The notes under the pieces were generated by a model, which saw only the letters and a list, made by a program, of their open reading frames with translations, did not search any database and was not told the DNA's origin. The position numbers were made by a program, and so were the translations under genes. Below, piece by piece: positions 16,920-26,027 of a stretch of 64,000 nt of DNA. Each line of letters starts with the position of its first letter. Within the stretch, counting starts at the first letter, position 1. Location of the stretch: contig JTDA01000018.1 of NCBI GenBank assembly GCA_000803105.1, positions 8,650 through 72,649 of the forward strand, in the 5' to 3' direction. Source of the stretch: Coprobacter secundus. GTDB taxonomy: Bacteria > Bacteroidota > Bacteroidia > Bacteroidales > Coprobacteraceae.

Positions 16920-17593
16920 TCAATAATATTTTCGAATGTTTTCCATAAATTATTTTCAGGAACTGGTGCTGTAATATTTATTATTTTCTTGGATACAGGA
17001 TGAATAAAGCTTATACACCGGGCATGTAAAGATATTCCTCCATCTGGATTGGAACGATTAAATCCATATTTCAAATCGCCTTTTATAGGAGAACCTATTT
17101 TTGCCAATTGGCATCGTATTTGATGATGTCTACCGGTTTTAAGATCAACTTCAAGCAAATAGTAATTATTGCTTTGAGCAATAACCTTATACGACAAAGT
17201 TGCTTCTTTCGATTTAGGTTTCATTGATTCATATGCAATAGATTTATTCTGCTTTTCATTTCTTATTAGATAATGTGTCAATGTTGCTTCTTTTTCTTTA
17301 GGACAACTTTTTACGATTGCCCAATATGTTTTTTTAACTTCACCGTCACGAAACATATTATTTAATCGAGTAAGAGCTTTACTGGTTTTTGCAAATACGA
17401 CAATTCCACTTACCGGACGATCAAGGCGGTGTGCTACACCGATAAATACATTTCCAGGTTTACCATATTTCTCTTTCAACCATAATTTTAAAGATTCGGA
17501 GAGCGGTATATCCCCAGTTTTATCACCTTGTACTATTTCAGAAGAGGTTTTATTTACAACAATAATATGATTGTCTTCGTATATTACATCCAT
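16907..17593 (-). CDS. RluA-family RNA pseudouridine synthase
   Basis: 228 residues, a stand-alone catalytic domain without an S4 RNA-binding domain. The signature HRLDRPVSG lies at residues 55-63, with catalytic Asp58, and the later GRHHQIR motif is present. It converts uridine to pseudouridine in rRNA or tRNA; the target position cannot be told. A -7 element (17617-17625) sits just upstream of the ATG and directly after the terminator of the fabG gene, so it is transcribed on its own. Confidence 0.9.
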   Translation of the reverse strand: MDVIYEDNHIIVVNKTSSEIVQGDKTGDIPLSESLKLWLKEKYGKPGNVFIGVAHRLDRPVSGIVVFAKTSKALTRLNNMFRDGEVKKTYWAIVKSCPKEKEATLTHYLIRNEKQNKSIAYESMKPKSKEATLSYKVIAQSNNYYLLEVDLKTGRHHQIRCQLAKIGSPIKGDLKYGFNRSNPDGGISLHARCISFIHPVSKKIINITAPVPENNLWKTFENIIEKQE

Positions 17594-17616
17594 ATTGATA
17601 TTTTTTCTGTTTCCAT

Positions 17617-17625
17617 TGCAAAGGT
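17617..17625 (-). promoter_or_regulatory. -7 promoter element of the pseudouridine synthase gene
   Basis: The minus strand reads TACCTTTGC, a full TAnnTTTG match, 24 bases before the ATG. It is only 8 bases from the fabG terminator hairpin. Confidence 0.55.
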
Positions 17626-17632
17626 AATAATA

Positions 17633-17663
17633 AAAAGCACCTGAACTTAATGTTCAGATGCTT
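17633..17663 (-). terminator. Terminator after fabG
   Basis: A 13-bp stem with one mismatch (17633-17645 with 17651-17663, core CTGAAC/GTTCAG) is followed on the minus strand by TTTTTATTATT. It is 24 bases past the fabG stop. Confidence 0.75.
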
Positions 17664-17686
17664 TATCTTCAGTACATATTTTCCCA

Positions 17687-18433
17687 TTACATATTCATTC
17701 CACCACAACAGTGAATTACTTGTCCACTTACATACGAAGATAGATCTGAGGCAAGGAATGTACATACATTCGCTACATCTTCTGGAGTACCTCCACGACG
17801 CAATGGAATTTGTTTTGCCCATTCGGCTTTTACTTCATCAGAGAGTGCTGCAGTCATATCGGTTATGATAAATCCTGGAGCAATAGCATTCGCACGTATA
17901 CCTCGAGAACCTAATTCTTTGGCAATAGACTTAGCCAAGCCTATCATCCCAGCTTTAGATGCAGAGTAATTACACTGCCCAGCATTCCCTGATACACCAA
18001 CGACAGAAGCCATATTGATTATACTTCCAGAACGTTGTCTCATCATAACCGGAGTTACTGCATGGATAAAATTGAATGCTGACTTCAAGTTCACATTGAT
18101 GACCATGTCCCATTGGGCCTCTGTCATGCGCATCATCAATCCATCACGAGTAATACCTGCATTATTTACCAGAATATCAATACGCCCAAAATCTTTTGCA
18201 ATTTCCTCCACTACCTTATGTGTATCTTCGAAATTAGCCGCATTCGAAGCATAACCTTTGACTTTTACCCCCATTGCAGCAATTTCTTTTTCTGTAGCCT
18301 TTGCATTATCATCGATTGCCAAATCTGTAAAAGCAACATTTGCTCCTTCACTTGCAAATTTAATTGCAATAGCCTTACCGATACCACGGGCTGCCCCTGT
18401 AATAACGGCAACTTTTCCTTCTAATAATTTCAT
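17687..18433 (-). CDS. fabG: 3-oxoacyl-ACP reductase FabG (SDR family)
   Basis: 248 residues. The NADPH-binding motif TGAARGIG is at residues 12-19, NNAG at 90-93, and the catalytic triad Ser143, Tyr156, Lys160 (YSASK) is intact. This is the short-chain reductase that reduces 3-oxoacyl-ACP in fatty-acid elongation. It is the last gene of a TetR-FabH-FabG unit, 35 bases after fabH, and followed by a terminator. The family includes many paralogues, so a role in a special acyl chain rather than bulk synthesis is possible. Confidence 0.9.
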   Translation of the reverse strand: MKLLEGKVAVITGAARGIGKAIAIKFASEGANVAFTDLAIDDNAKATEKEIAAMGVKVKGYASNAANFEDTHKVVEEIAKDFGRIDILVNNAGITRDGLMMRMTEAQWDMVINVNLKSAFNFIHAVTPVMMRQRSGSIINMASVVGVSGNAGQCNYSASKAGMIGLAKSIAKELGSRGIRANAIAPGFIITDMTAALSDEVKAEWAKQIPLRRGGTPEDVANVCTFLASDLSSYVSGQVIHCCGGMNM

Positions 18434-18468
18434 ATTTTTTATATTAAACTAAAACATTAATCTGCGAA

Positions 18469-19413
18469 TTAAATTTTGACCAAGAATCCTCCGCTGGAAT
18501 ACCCCCCACCAAAAACAGTAAGCCCGATAAGATCTCCTTTTTTCAGTTCGTGAATATGTTGTGCCAATACCAACATTGCACTGGCTGATCCAGTATTACC
18601 CAATTCCTGGATATTATTTAGGAATTTATTCATATCTAAATTTAACTGATGAGCAACATTTGCTACAATCCTCATATTTGCCTGATGACAAATGATATAT
18701 TTAAGATCAGGTATAGAAATATTGTTTTTATTGGTCAAATGCTCTAAAACCTCAATCATGTATTTGCATGCATGTATAAATACATCTCTCCCTTCCGGCA
18801 TGGTAATCCCGTCTTCTTTGGGACGCAAGTGCACACCATCTGGACCTTTCCCTATATGGCCGAGTCCTCTAGTATATACATCTAAAATTTGAGATTCATC
18901 TTCATTTTGTTTTTCTTTTGATACAAATAAAGCTACTGCAGCATCACCCCATAAATGTCCGCATTTAGGGTCAGATTCATTGCTGTAATAAGTATTATGC
19001 TCCGAACATATAATCAAAGCTTTCGAGGCTTTGTTCATTGCAAAATATCCTTCGACCACTTCCAAACCATTTGCAAAAGAAGAACAAGCAGAGGAAAGAT
19101 ACATTGCCTTAGCATTCTCTATTTTAAATTCTCTTTGAACCAAATGAGCCAAAGTCGCAACTGTGTCTCTGGGAGAATAACAAGCAGATACAATAAGATC
19201 TACATCTTCTATCGGATAAGGTAATTGCTGCATTGCATTCTTTACAGCGTTTATACCCATTGTCTCAGCATTTTCTCCATTTTCTGCTTTTGATCGGGTC
19301 TGTATTCCTGTACGTTGCAATATCCATTCACTTGTCAACCCATTTATTTCAAAAAAATGATCATTCGACACTCTCCCTTCTGGGATAAAATATCCGGTAG
19401 CATTAATAAACAT
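18469..19413 (-). CDS. 3-oxoacyl-ACP synthase III-like condensing enzyme
   Basis: 314 residues of the KAS III fold. The catalytic Cys110 (SSACSSFANG), His243 (CHQAN) and Asn273 (GNTGSAS) triad is complete. KAS III enzymes start an acyl chain by condensing an acyl-CoA with malonyl-ACP. It lies between a TetR regulator (18 bases upstream) and fabG (35 bases downstream). The DGVHLRPKEDG region differs from the standard housekeeping FabH as I know it, so this may be a specialised paralogue. Confidence 0.82.
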   Translation of the reverse strand: MFINATGYFIPEGRVSNDHFFEINGLTSEWILQRTGIQTRSKAENGENAETMGINAVKNAMQQLPYPIEDVDLIVSACYSPRDTVATLAHLVQREFKIENAKAMYLSSACSSFANGLEVVEGYFAMNKASKALIICSEHNTYYSNESDPKCGHLWGDAAVALFVSKEKQNEDESQILDVYTRGLGHIGKGPDGVHLRPKEDGITMPEGRDVFIHACKYMIEVLEHLTNKNNISIPDLKYIICHQANMRIVANVAHQLNLDMNKFLNNIQELGNTGSASAMLVLAQHIHELKKGDLIGLTVFGGGYSSGGFLVKI

Positions 19414-19431
19414 AAAATCTGTCTTAAATTA

Positions 19432-20010
19432 TTATTTTTTAATTCCGTACAAAATAAAATCCGTTATATACTCTTTTAAACGAAAACGTTCTATTCCTAA
19501 ATCTGAGAAATTATCCCTAATGTAAGGAACATCTAGCCCTTTGAGAGAATAATGTAATACGTTAGCTATTGCTGTGACATTGAATATCCGGAACACACCG
19601 GTATTAATACCCTCTTGTAATATTTTCTTTAACAGTTCCACTTCTTGCAAATCTATATTTTTACGAGCTTGCTCTACTTTCCAGATGTCTCTAAAAAATT
19701 CAGCCCGTAAAGAACCGTTCCTGATTACAGTTTCTTTTATCGCATCAAGTCTGGTTGTAATATATCCCATTAATTTTTCTTCAGGAGGGAGGTCTTTATT
19801 GGCCATATTGGTCAACCGTTGCAACAGGTGTTGCAATTCAGTTTCAATTACAGCTCTGTATATTTCGTTCTTATTTTTAAAATAAGTGTATAATGTGCGC
19901 CGACCTTTTTGAGATGCCACTGCAATATCGTTCATGGTCGTATTCTCGACGCCCGACTTTGCAAATAATTGTCTTGCGACATCTACAAGTATTTCTCGTG
20001 TTTTAGACAT
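19432..20010 (-). CDS. TetR/AcrR-family transcriptional regulator
   Basis: 192 residues. The N-terminal helix-turn-helix (about 8-54) contains the classic ARQLFAKSGVENTTMNDIA and GRRTLYTYFKNKNEIY segments, and the C-terminal all-helical ligand domain is variable. It is the first gene of the TetR-fabH-fabG unit and likely controls it. A well-formed promoter is 37 bases upstream, flanked by an imperfect inverted repeat. By analogy with FadR/FabR/FasR-type regulators it may sense an acyl-CoA or acyl-ACP; this is inference from gene context. Confidence 0.9.
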   Translation of the reverse strand: MSKTREILVDVARQLFAKSGVENTTMNDIAVASQKGRRTLYTYFKNKNEIYRAVIETELQHLLQRLTNMANKDLPPEEKLMGYITTRLDAIKETVIRNGSLRAEFFRDIWKVEQARKNIDLQEVELLKKILQEGINTGVFRIFNVTAIANVLHYSLKGLDVPYIRDNFSDLGIERFRLKEYITDFILYGIKK

Positions 20011-20013
20011 TTC

Positions 20014-20076
20014 TGTGTATCAATTGCACATTTAATAAAAAACTGCGCAAAAGTAATTATTTTCTTTCAATACACA
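20014..20076. repeat. Possible operator: inverted repeat flanking the TetR-gene promoter
   Basis: TGTGTATCAA (20014-20023) and TCAATACACA (20067-20076) are inverted copies with 8 of 10 bases matching. They bracket the promoter of the tetR-fabH-fabG unit. The wide spacing is unusual for a single TetR dimer site, so these could be two half sites or chance. Confidence 0.25.
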
Positions 20077-20077
20077 A
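20047..20077 (-). promoter_or_regulatory. Promoter of the tetR-fabH-fabG unit
   Basis: The minus strand has TTG (20075-20077), 19 bases, then TACTTTTGC (20047-20055). Both boxes and the spacing fit the Bacteroidota sigma-ABfr promoter. The ATG of the TetR gene is 36 bases away. Confidence 0.75.
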
Positions 20078-20203
20078 TATTGATAATATCATATCTTTAT
20101 CCTACCATACAAATCAACCATATTTTACGAATTATTTACCAATTGAAGTTGTAATTTTGCAATATAACTCTTATAAAGATTATCTCCAATCTGTGTATTT
20201 ATC

Positions 20204-21169
20204 CTATTTATTTGAGATTTGCAAATAGTTTTTTATTCGTAAAGATACATTCTGTTCTAATTGTGTTCGGTAAAATAATAATTCTTGTAAATGGAAATTC
20301 CCAGGTTTGAATAATTTACTTAAAGAAGGTAGAAAATATTTTTGTTTATCTAATCCCTCTACTAAAAGTACATGATGTAAAGTATCTATTTTTACAGAAA
20401 CCGAGTCATTCAATTGTCCTGATATGGTATCTGTCCTCCAATTTGTCGGGTTGATACAAATACCGTTAGGTGATAGTGCTGTACATAGTGCTTCGACCGA
20501 GGAAACGGAATTATAGCAAATTATAACACCTGTATCCATTGAATCACGTGCAGCCTTTAAAGTTGGGTACTGCAATAGTTCTTCAGGTGTAATTTTATAA
20601 CCTATAACATAAGCAGCTACCAGCTGGGAACATACACTATCTGGCAATGTCTTAATTAATTCTACTACAGCTTTGGCACCTTGACTGAATCCTGCCAGAA
20701 TAAAAGGACGTTTATGGTTCATTAGGGTAAGGTAATAATAAAATGCATTTTTTATATCATTCATAGCATAAGTAAAACGATGCTCTATAATACTGTCTCC
20801 ATTCATCCAAGATTCCAGTGTAATTTGCCGATAATAAGGTGCATAAAAGTTATCTGTTTTAGCAAAGATGTCTTGAGCTAATTTTAGTGACGGAAGGAGT
20901 GCATTACGCTGTTTTTCACAATGAACATCAGCATAGTGCATAATATTTCCAGAAGCATTGTACCAGTCCCACACACAAGTAGGTGCAATATAGAACACAT
21001 CAACTTTACTTCCATTATATATTGTTTGATACCAACTATCGGCTGATGAATAATCCGGCTCTTCGGGAAGTCGGTCTTTAACTTGCGCACTGGCTATATT
21101 AGACATATTTGTCCAACTAACACAAGCTAAACCGAATGCAATAATTTTGAATACTTTCTTTTGTTTCAT
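20204..21169 (-). CDS. Secreted DUF3089-family alpha/beta hydrolase-like protein
   Basis: 321 residues. A signal peptide ends near NIASAQ. The body has VDVFYIAPTCVWDW near the N-terminus and the nucleophile elbow GFSQGAK, which fit the DUF3089 family of alpha/beta hydrolases. A candidate catalytic His lies in TLHHVLL. Likely a periplasmic or secreted esterase/lipase; substrate not known. It is divergent from the EFR1-type gene and appears to be a single-gene unit with a possible -7 element at 21244-21251 (minus). Confidence 0.75.
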   Translation of the reverse strand: MKQKKVFKIIAFGLACVSWTNMSNIASAQVKDRLPEEPDYSSADSWYQTIYNGSKVDVFYIAPTCVWDWYNASGNIMHYADVHCEKQRNALLPSLKLAQDIFAKTDNFYAPYYRQITLESWMNGDSIIEHRFTYAMNDIKNAFYYYLTLMNHKRPFILAGFSQGAKAVVELIKTLPDSVCSQLVAAYVIGYKITPEELLQYPTLKAARDSMDTGVIICYNSVSSVEALCTALSPNGICINPTNWRTDTISGQLNDSVSVKIDTLHHVLLVEGLDKQKYFLPSLSKLFKPGNFHLQELLFYRTQLEQNVSLRIKNYLQISNK

Positions 21170-21328
21170 CTATTTTCCATAATTTTTAAATTTCTCTTTT
21201 GCTGTAAAAATAATATTTTAAATATACGATTTACTATGCACTACAAATATATGATGTATCTATGATACTTTTTTGTTTGTTTTCTCTGAATTCATTCAGA
21301 TTAATATCTAATTTTTACGATGCTTTTA

Positions 21329-21360
21329 TTGGATAGTTTCGATGAGTTTATTTATATTTG
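21329..21360 (+). promoter_or_regulatory. Promoter of the EFR1-type gene
   Basis: TTG (21329-21331), 21 bases, then TATATTTG (21353-21360). This fits the phylum consensus and predicts transcription from about 21367. It therefore rules out the upstream ATG at 21342 and supports the start at 21378. Confidence 0.7.
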
Positions 21361-21377
21361 ATTTAAAAAGGTTTGTT

Positions 21378-22145
21378 ATGATATTCTACTTTTCAGGAAC
21401 AGGAAATTCTAAATATGTAGCCAAAGAAATAGCGACTTATTTGAATTTGCAGTTATTTTCCATAGCAGAAGAACTTAAAGATAATAAATTACACAAATAT
21501 GGACTTACTCAAGACTCTGTTCTAGGATTTGTTTTTCCCGTATATTCTTGGGGAGTACCAGCCATAGTACTCAATTTCATCAAGAAATCCCAATTCAGTA
21601 ATTATAAAAATCAATATGTATTTTTTGTTTGTACTTGTGGGGATGATACCGGATTAACACCTAATCAGGTTCGTCAGGCTTTGTCACATAAAGGTATACA
21701 TTGTAATGCGGGTTTTTCTGTAATCATGCCCAATAATTATATCGTATTTCCGTATTTTAATGTCGATTCTCCTCATATAGAAAGTCAAAAATTGAAAAAT
21801 GCTCCGGAGAGAATAAAATACATCAGCCAGATGATTGATGAAAGGAAAAATATTTTTGATTGTCACGAAGGAAATCTTCGCTTTATAAAAAGCCGTATTA
21901 TAAATCCTTTATTTAATAAATTTTTAATTAAAGACAGTCTCTTTTATGCAACGGAAGAATGTATTAGTTGTAAGATTTGCGAGAAGATTTGCCCTATAGA
22001 TAATATTGTTGTAAATATAAAGCCTCAATGGCAAGGAAAATGTATCCAATGTTTAGCTTGTTTACATTATTGTCCTACTCGAGCTATTCAATACGGAAAT
22101 TTAACTCTTAAAAAAGGCCGTTATCATTTCCCTATAAATCGATAG
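21378..22145 (+). CDS. EFR1-type flavodoxin/ferredoxin fusion protein
   Basis: 255 residues. The N-terminal flavodoxin-like domain opens with YFSGTGNSKYVA, the FMN-phosphate loop. A C-terminal pair of 4Fe-4S clusters is bound by CISCKICEKICP and CIQCLACLHYCP. This is the EFR1-type flavodoxin-plus-ferredoxin arrangement common in anaerobes, an electron carrier whose partner is usually unknown. The ATG at 21378 was chosen over 21342 because the promoter overlaps the earlier one and the domain starts here. It stands alone between a divergent hydrolase and a lipoprotein operon. Confidence 0.85.
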   Translation: MIFYFSGTGNSKYVAKEIATYLNLQLFSIAEELKDNKLHKYGLTQDSVLGFVFPVYSWGVPAIVLNFIKKSQFSNYKNQYVFFVCTCGDDTGLTPNQVRQALSHKGIHCNAGFSVIMPNNYIVFPYFNVDSPHIESQKLKNAPERIKYISQMIDERKNIFDCHEGNLRFIKSRIINPLFNKFLIKDSLFYATEECISCKICEKICPIDNIVVNIKPQWQGKCIQCLACLHYCPTRAIQYGNLTLKKGRYHFPINR

Positions 22146-22206
22146 ATTTTTTTAGAACAGAAGAGAAATATTTTTAAGATAAGAATTTTGTTCCAAAAAG
22201 AAGGGT

Positions 22207-22214
22207 TATATTTG
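22207..22214 (+). promoter_or_regulatory. -7 promoter element of the DUF3298 lipoprotein operon
   Basis: TATATTTG lies 31 bases before the ATG at 22246. A TTTG is present at 22187-22190, but the 16-base spacing is short for a -33 box. Confidence 0.45.
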
Positions 22215-22245
22215 TGTATAATTAAGCACCTAATATATCTTAAGT

Positions 22246-23166
22246 ATGAATAGACAATATGTAAAGTTGTTGATATGCGGTTTTATCGTTTTATCGTGTA
22301 TATCGTGTAACTCTAAAAAATCAGAAAAAAATGTATCATCAAGTTTGGATAGTGATAGTATTGTTTCTACTGAAACAGATACGGCTATAATAGTTACTTT
22401 GGACGATACTTTGACTTTTTCGGTGTATCAGAAAAAAATAGAGGCTCATCTCAACAATGATACAAAAATGCCCTATTGTGATTTCAATATCAACATGGTC
22501 TATCCATCGGGATTTTCCAACAAAGAAAAATTAAAAAAGTTACAAGGAATATTTATCGAAAATGTATTAGGTAGTGCCTATGCTCAATTGACTCCAGTGC
22601 AGGCAGGGGATTTGTATATGAAAAACTATATCAATGATTATAAGGAAGAAATGCAAGAATATATAGACGGTCTGAAAAATAAAGGAGAAAAATTGAAATT
22701 AGAAGATGAAAATTGGATGAATTATTCTCTTTATTTGTCAACAAAAAGCCTTTTTAATAACGATTCTATATGGTGTTATAGCTCAGATTTGTATACTTAT
22801 ACCGGTGGTGCTCATGGTATGTCTGGAACAACTTTTCAGGTTATTGATATGAAAAATATTCATATCATAACATTGAAAGATATATTTGCAGCTAAGGATA
22901 GTACAACACTGACTTCCTTACTGAAAAAACAATTGGCGAAAGATGAAAAAGTTACTGCAATGCAAGAATTAAAAAATAAGGGATATTGGTTAGAAAATCT
23001 GGTCCCCACCGAAAATTTTTATGTCAACGCTGTGGGTCTTACCTGGTTATATAATCCGTATGAAATTGCACCATATGCTATGGGAACCACCCAGATTACA
23101 TTAAGTTATAATCAAATAATGCCATATATTTTACCCAATAGTCCTATCAGACGTATATTTCAATAA
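22246..23166 (+). CDS. DUF3298/RsiV-like lipoprotein
   Basis: 306 residues. A lipoprotein signal peptide ends in the lipobox SCISC, so the mature protein starts at Cys. The central part fits DUF4163-like PdaC folds, and the C-terminal half has the DUF3298 signature (YTGGAHGMSGT and LKDIFA). In Gram-positives this pair of domains is found in RsiV, which binds lysozyme; whether this one does is not known. First gene of an operon with rsmG, 8 bases downstream. Confidence 0.8.
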   Translation: MNRQYVKLLICGFIVLSCISCNSKKSEKNVSSSLDSDSIVSTETDTAIIVTLDDTLTFSVYQKKIEAHLNNDTKMPYCDFNINMVYPSGFSNKEKLKKLQGIFIENVLGSAYAQLTPVQAGDLYMKNYINDYKEEMQEYIDGLKNKGEKLKLEDENWMNYSLYLSTKSLFNNDSIWCYSSDLYTYTGGAHGMSGTTFQVIDMKNIHIITLKDIFAAKDSTTLTSLLKKQLAKDEKVTAMQELKNKGYWLENLVPTENFYVNAVGLTWLYNPYEIAPYAMGTTQITLSYNQIMPYILPNSPIRRIFQ

Positions 23167-23174
23167 ATGTATTT

Positions 23175-23795
23175 ATGGAGATTTTAAAAAAATATTTTCC
23201 TAATCTGTCACCACAGCAAATACAACAATTTGCTTCATTGTATGCATTATATTCAGATTGGAATGCAAAAATCAATGTAATATCCAGAAAAGATATTGAG
23301 AACCTTTATATCCATCATGTTTTGCATTCTTTAGGTATAGCCAAAATGATTTCGTTTACTTCAGAAAGCGAGATAATGGATGTAGGTACTGGGGGGGGAT
23401 TTCCAGGGATACCTTTAGCCATTTTTTTCCCTGAATGCAAATTTCATTTGTTAGACCGTATTAGAAAGAAAATAACAGTAGCAACAGAAATCGCAAAAAC
23501 TATCGGCTTAGAAAACGTATCCTTTCGGCATTGTGGAGTAGAAGAAGAAGCTCATAAATTTGATTTTGTTGTCAGTAGGGCAGTTATGCCTTTGGGTGAC
23601 TTACTGAAAATTGTCCGTAAAAACATAAAGCAAGAACAAAAGAATGCATTTCCAAATGGACTTATTTGTTTGAAAGGAGGCGAGTTGCAAGCAGAAATAG
23701 CTCCGGTCAAAAGACGTACGATAGTTTATGACTTAAAGGATTATTTTGATGAAGAATTTTTTGTGACAAAAAAGATTGTTTATGTACAGATTTAA
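23175..23795 (+). CDS. rsmG: 16S rRNA (guanine-N7) methyltransferase RsmG
   Basis: 206 residues, the usual length. The SAM-binding motif DVGTGGGFPG is at residues 69-78 and the family N-terminal region contains YSDWNAKINVISRKD. RsmG methylates G527 of 16S rRNA, and its loss gives low-level streptomycin resistance in many bacteria. It lies in an operon between a lipoprotein and an MBL hydrolase, 18 bases before the latter's ATG. Confidence 0.95.
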   Translation: MEILKKYFPNLSPQQIQQFASLYALYSDWNAKINVISRKDIENLYIHHVLHSLGIAKMISFTSESEIMDVGTGGGFPGIPLAIFFPECKFHLLDRIRKKITVATEIAKTIGLENVSFRHCGVEEEAHKFDFVVSRAVMPLGDLLKIVRKNIKQEQKNAFPNGLICLKGGELQAEIAPVKRRTIVYDLKDYFDEEFFVTKKIVYVQI

Positions 23796-23813
23796 TTCAA
23801 ATAAGTGATCGCT

Positions 23814-24455
23814 ATGGAAATAAAGAAATTTGAGTTCAATCCATTTCCGGAAAATACATACGTTGTATGGGATAAAGATACGAAAGAAGGAATTATTATC
23901 GATGCTGGTTGTTATTATACTGACGAAAAAGAATCTTTATCAGGCTATATACAAAACAAAGGTATAAATATAAAGCACTTGTTGGCAACGCATTTACATC
24001 TTGACCATAATTTTGGAAATCCATATATATCAAGGTATTTGAACATTCCTTTAGAGGCGAGCCAAAAAGATGAGTTCTTGCTTTCAGGAATGAAAGAACA
24101 AGCATCGATGTTTGGTATACAGTTACCTGACGAGCCCATTCCAATAGTCCATTACATAGATGAAGGATCTGAATTTCGAATAGGGAAATATACAATCAGA
24201 ACTATAGCCGTACCAGGACATTCTCCTGGCAGTCTGGTATATTATTCTCCAGAAGCCCAAGTTGCTTTTGTTGGAGATGTATTATTTCATGGTAGCATCG
24301 GCCGAACTGATTTACCCGGTGGGAGTTACGCTCAATTAGTAACAGGAATCAAGGAAAAACTTTTTTCATTGCCTGATGATACAATCGTTTTTCCAGGACA
24401 TGGTCCAGAAACAAGCATCGGATATGAAAAAGAAAACAATCCCTATTTGACATAA
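23814..24455 (+). CDS. Metallo-beta-lactamase-fold hydrolase (glyoxalase II-like)
   Basis: 213 residues from the ATG at 23814 (a GTG three codons earlier is possible). The metal motif HLHLDH (60-65, numbered from the chosen start) and the later GHSPGS, GDVLF and PGHGPET segments give all metal ligands of the YcbL/glyoxalase II-like group. It likely hydrolyses a thioester, but the substrate is not known. It is the last gene of the DUF3298-rsmG operon and converges on the UDG-like gene with a single base between the stops. Confidence 0.88.
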   Translation: MEIKKFEFNPFPENTYVVWDKDTKEGIIIDAGCYYTDEKESLSGYIQNKGINIKHLLATHLHLDHNFGNPYISRYLNIPLEASQKDEFLLSGMKEQASMFGIQLPDEPIPIVHYIDEGSEFRIGKYTIRTIAVPGHSPGSLVYYSPEAQVAFVGDVLFHGSIGRTDLPGGSYAQLVTGIKEKLFSLPDDTIVFPGHGPETSIGYEKENNPYLT

Positions 24456-24456
24456 A

Positions 24457-25047
24457 CTATAAGATTCCTGTCTCTCTAAACATTTTTTCATAAACCTTGG
24501 CTTTTTCCTCTACAGGTCGAGGATAAGCCCTGGAAGAGGATGGCATACGATATAATCCGAAAGTTTGCGAGTTCCAAGTAAACGTGCTATGCTCCCCTAC
24601 TCTCGGTTCTGGTGCATCAATAAGAGACAATAAAATTTCAGTCGCTTTCTGTCCGGTTGTTACCAATGCTTTACAATCAGGAATTTGTGGTAATATTTTT
24701 GCAAGCTCAATCTTTTCTACAACTTCCAAGAATTTGTCAGATGCATTATCATTTAATCTGATAATTGCTTGTGCGGTATCACCTAAGGCTATTCCTTTCT
24801 CTTCTAAAAACTCTTGTATGCGTTCTTTATCAAAATGCTTTTTGTCTGTTTCAAGGAAATATTCTTTATTCGAAAAAAATATCCATCCGAATATTCGCCA
24901 CATATCGTTTTGCAAATTAGGATAAAAGAATTCCATAGACCAACGTTTTCTCTGTGGATGAAAACTGCCCAACATTAATATCTTTGCATTATTAGGAAGA
25001 AAAAATCCTAATTCGTGATATTCAATTTTGTTTTCTTTCAAGTGCAT
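24457..25047 (-). CDS. Uracil-DNA glycosylase superfamily protein
   Basis: 196 residues. The N-terminal motif LMLGSFHP matches the motif A region of the TDG/Mug-like UDG superfamily, and MPSSSRAYP near the end fits the motif B position. These enzymes excise uracil or related bases, but in this Bacteroidota subgroup activity has not been shown to my knowledge. The family motif A usually has a catalytic Asn or Asp, and here the position reads Ser/Phe/His, so activity on uracil is uncertain. It is alone on the minus strand. Confidence 0.7.
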   Translation of the reverse strand: MHLKENKIEYHELGFFLPNNAKILMLGSFHPQRKRWSMEFFYPNLQNDMWRIFGWIFFSNKEYFLETDKKHFDKERIQEFLEEKGIALGDTAQAIIRLNDNASDKFLEVVEKIELAKILPQIPDCKALVTTGQKATEILLSLIDAPEPRVGEHSTFTWNSQTFGLYRMPSSSRAYPRPVEEKAKVYEKMFRETGIL

Positions 25048-25156
25048 ATGTTCTGATTCTTACTTCAAATATAGGAAAAACAGTGAATTTATGTTCTATT
25101 TTACTGAAAAAATATCCTTTTCAGATTTATAGGCGAAGATAATTTGATTATATTTT

Positions 25157-25164
25157 TATATTTG
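25157..25164 (+). promoter_or_regulatory. -7 promoter element of the metallophosphoesterase gene
   Basis: TATATTTG, a full TAnnTTTG match, lies 52 bases before the ATG at 25217. No -33 box at normal spacing. Confidence 0.4.
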
Positions 25165-25216
25165 TCGAAAACTTTTTGATAGAAAATAGTTTTATCATAT
25201 TAAAATTTATCATATT

Positions 25217-26017
25217 ATGATTAAGAGAGATTTATACCTTATACTTCTTACTATTATTTTACATGCCTGTGACGTATTCGAATATCATCCTTACGATACT
25301 AAACTGGGAAATGAATATGAAAATATCAACAAAAGAGAGATAGAGAAGATCAAAAACAAATCGAGTTCCGGGACATTCAAATTTGCCTTTATGGGAGATA
25401 CACAACGTTTTTATGACGAGACCGAAAAATTTATTGACCATATTAACGGACGCAGTGATATTGATTTTATAATTCATGGTGGAGATGTTTCGGACTTTGG
25501 ATTGAAGAAAGAATTTATTTGGCTCGAAGACAGGATGAAAAGACTAAAAATTCCTTATGTTACTTTATGTGGTAACCATGATGTTTTGGGATCGGGGATA
25601 GAAATATATTCGACAATGTATGGGCCATTGAATTTTTCATTTGTATATAATCGTGTAAAGTTCATTTGTTTAAATACGAATGCACTGGAATTTGATTATT
25701 CAACTCCCGTTCCCGATTTTGATTTCATGCTTGAGGAAATCAAACCGACTGATGACTATGACCGAACTATTTTTGTAATGCATGTCCCACCCGGAGATAT
25801 TGAGTTCAATAATAATGTGAAAATGACATTTGCTTACCAAATTAAGCAATCTCAAAATTTACTTTTTTGTCTGCATGCTCATACTCATACATTTGCAATC
25901 AACGATTATTTTGATGACGGAACATTGTATTATGGTTGTGATAGTATGCAAAAAAGGTCATATTTACTTTTTACTGTCACACCTGAAGGATATGATTATG
26001 AATTGGTTCATTTTTGA
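25217..26017 (+). CDS. Metallophosphoesterase lipoprotein
   Basis: 266 residues. A signal peptide with lipobox-like LHAC puts a lipid on Cys18. The calcineurin-like fold has MGDTQ, GGDVSD, CGNHD and a late HAHTH, which form the two-metal active site. Enzymes of this fold cleave phosphomonoesters or diesters; the target cannot be told. It is followed 10 bases later by an unknown secreted protein, probably in one transcript. Confidence 0.85.
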   Translation: MIKRDLYLILLTIILHACDVFEYHPYDTKLGNEYENINKREIEKIKNKSSSGTFKFAFMGDTQRFYDETEKFIDHINGRSDIDFIIHGGDVSDFGLKKEFIWLEDRMKRLKIPYVTLCGNHDVLGSGIEIYSTMYGPLNFSFVYNRVKFICLNTNALEFDYSTPVPDFDFMLEEIKPTDDYDRTIFVMHVPPGDIEFNNNVKMTFAYQIKQSQNLLFCLHAHTHTFAINDYFDDGTLYYGCDSMQKRSYLLFTVTPEGYDYELVHF

Positions 26018-26027
26018 TAAAAATCGT

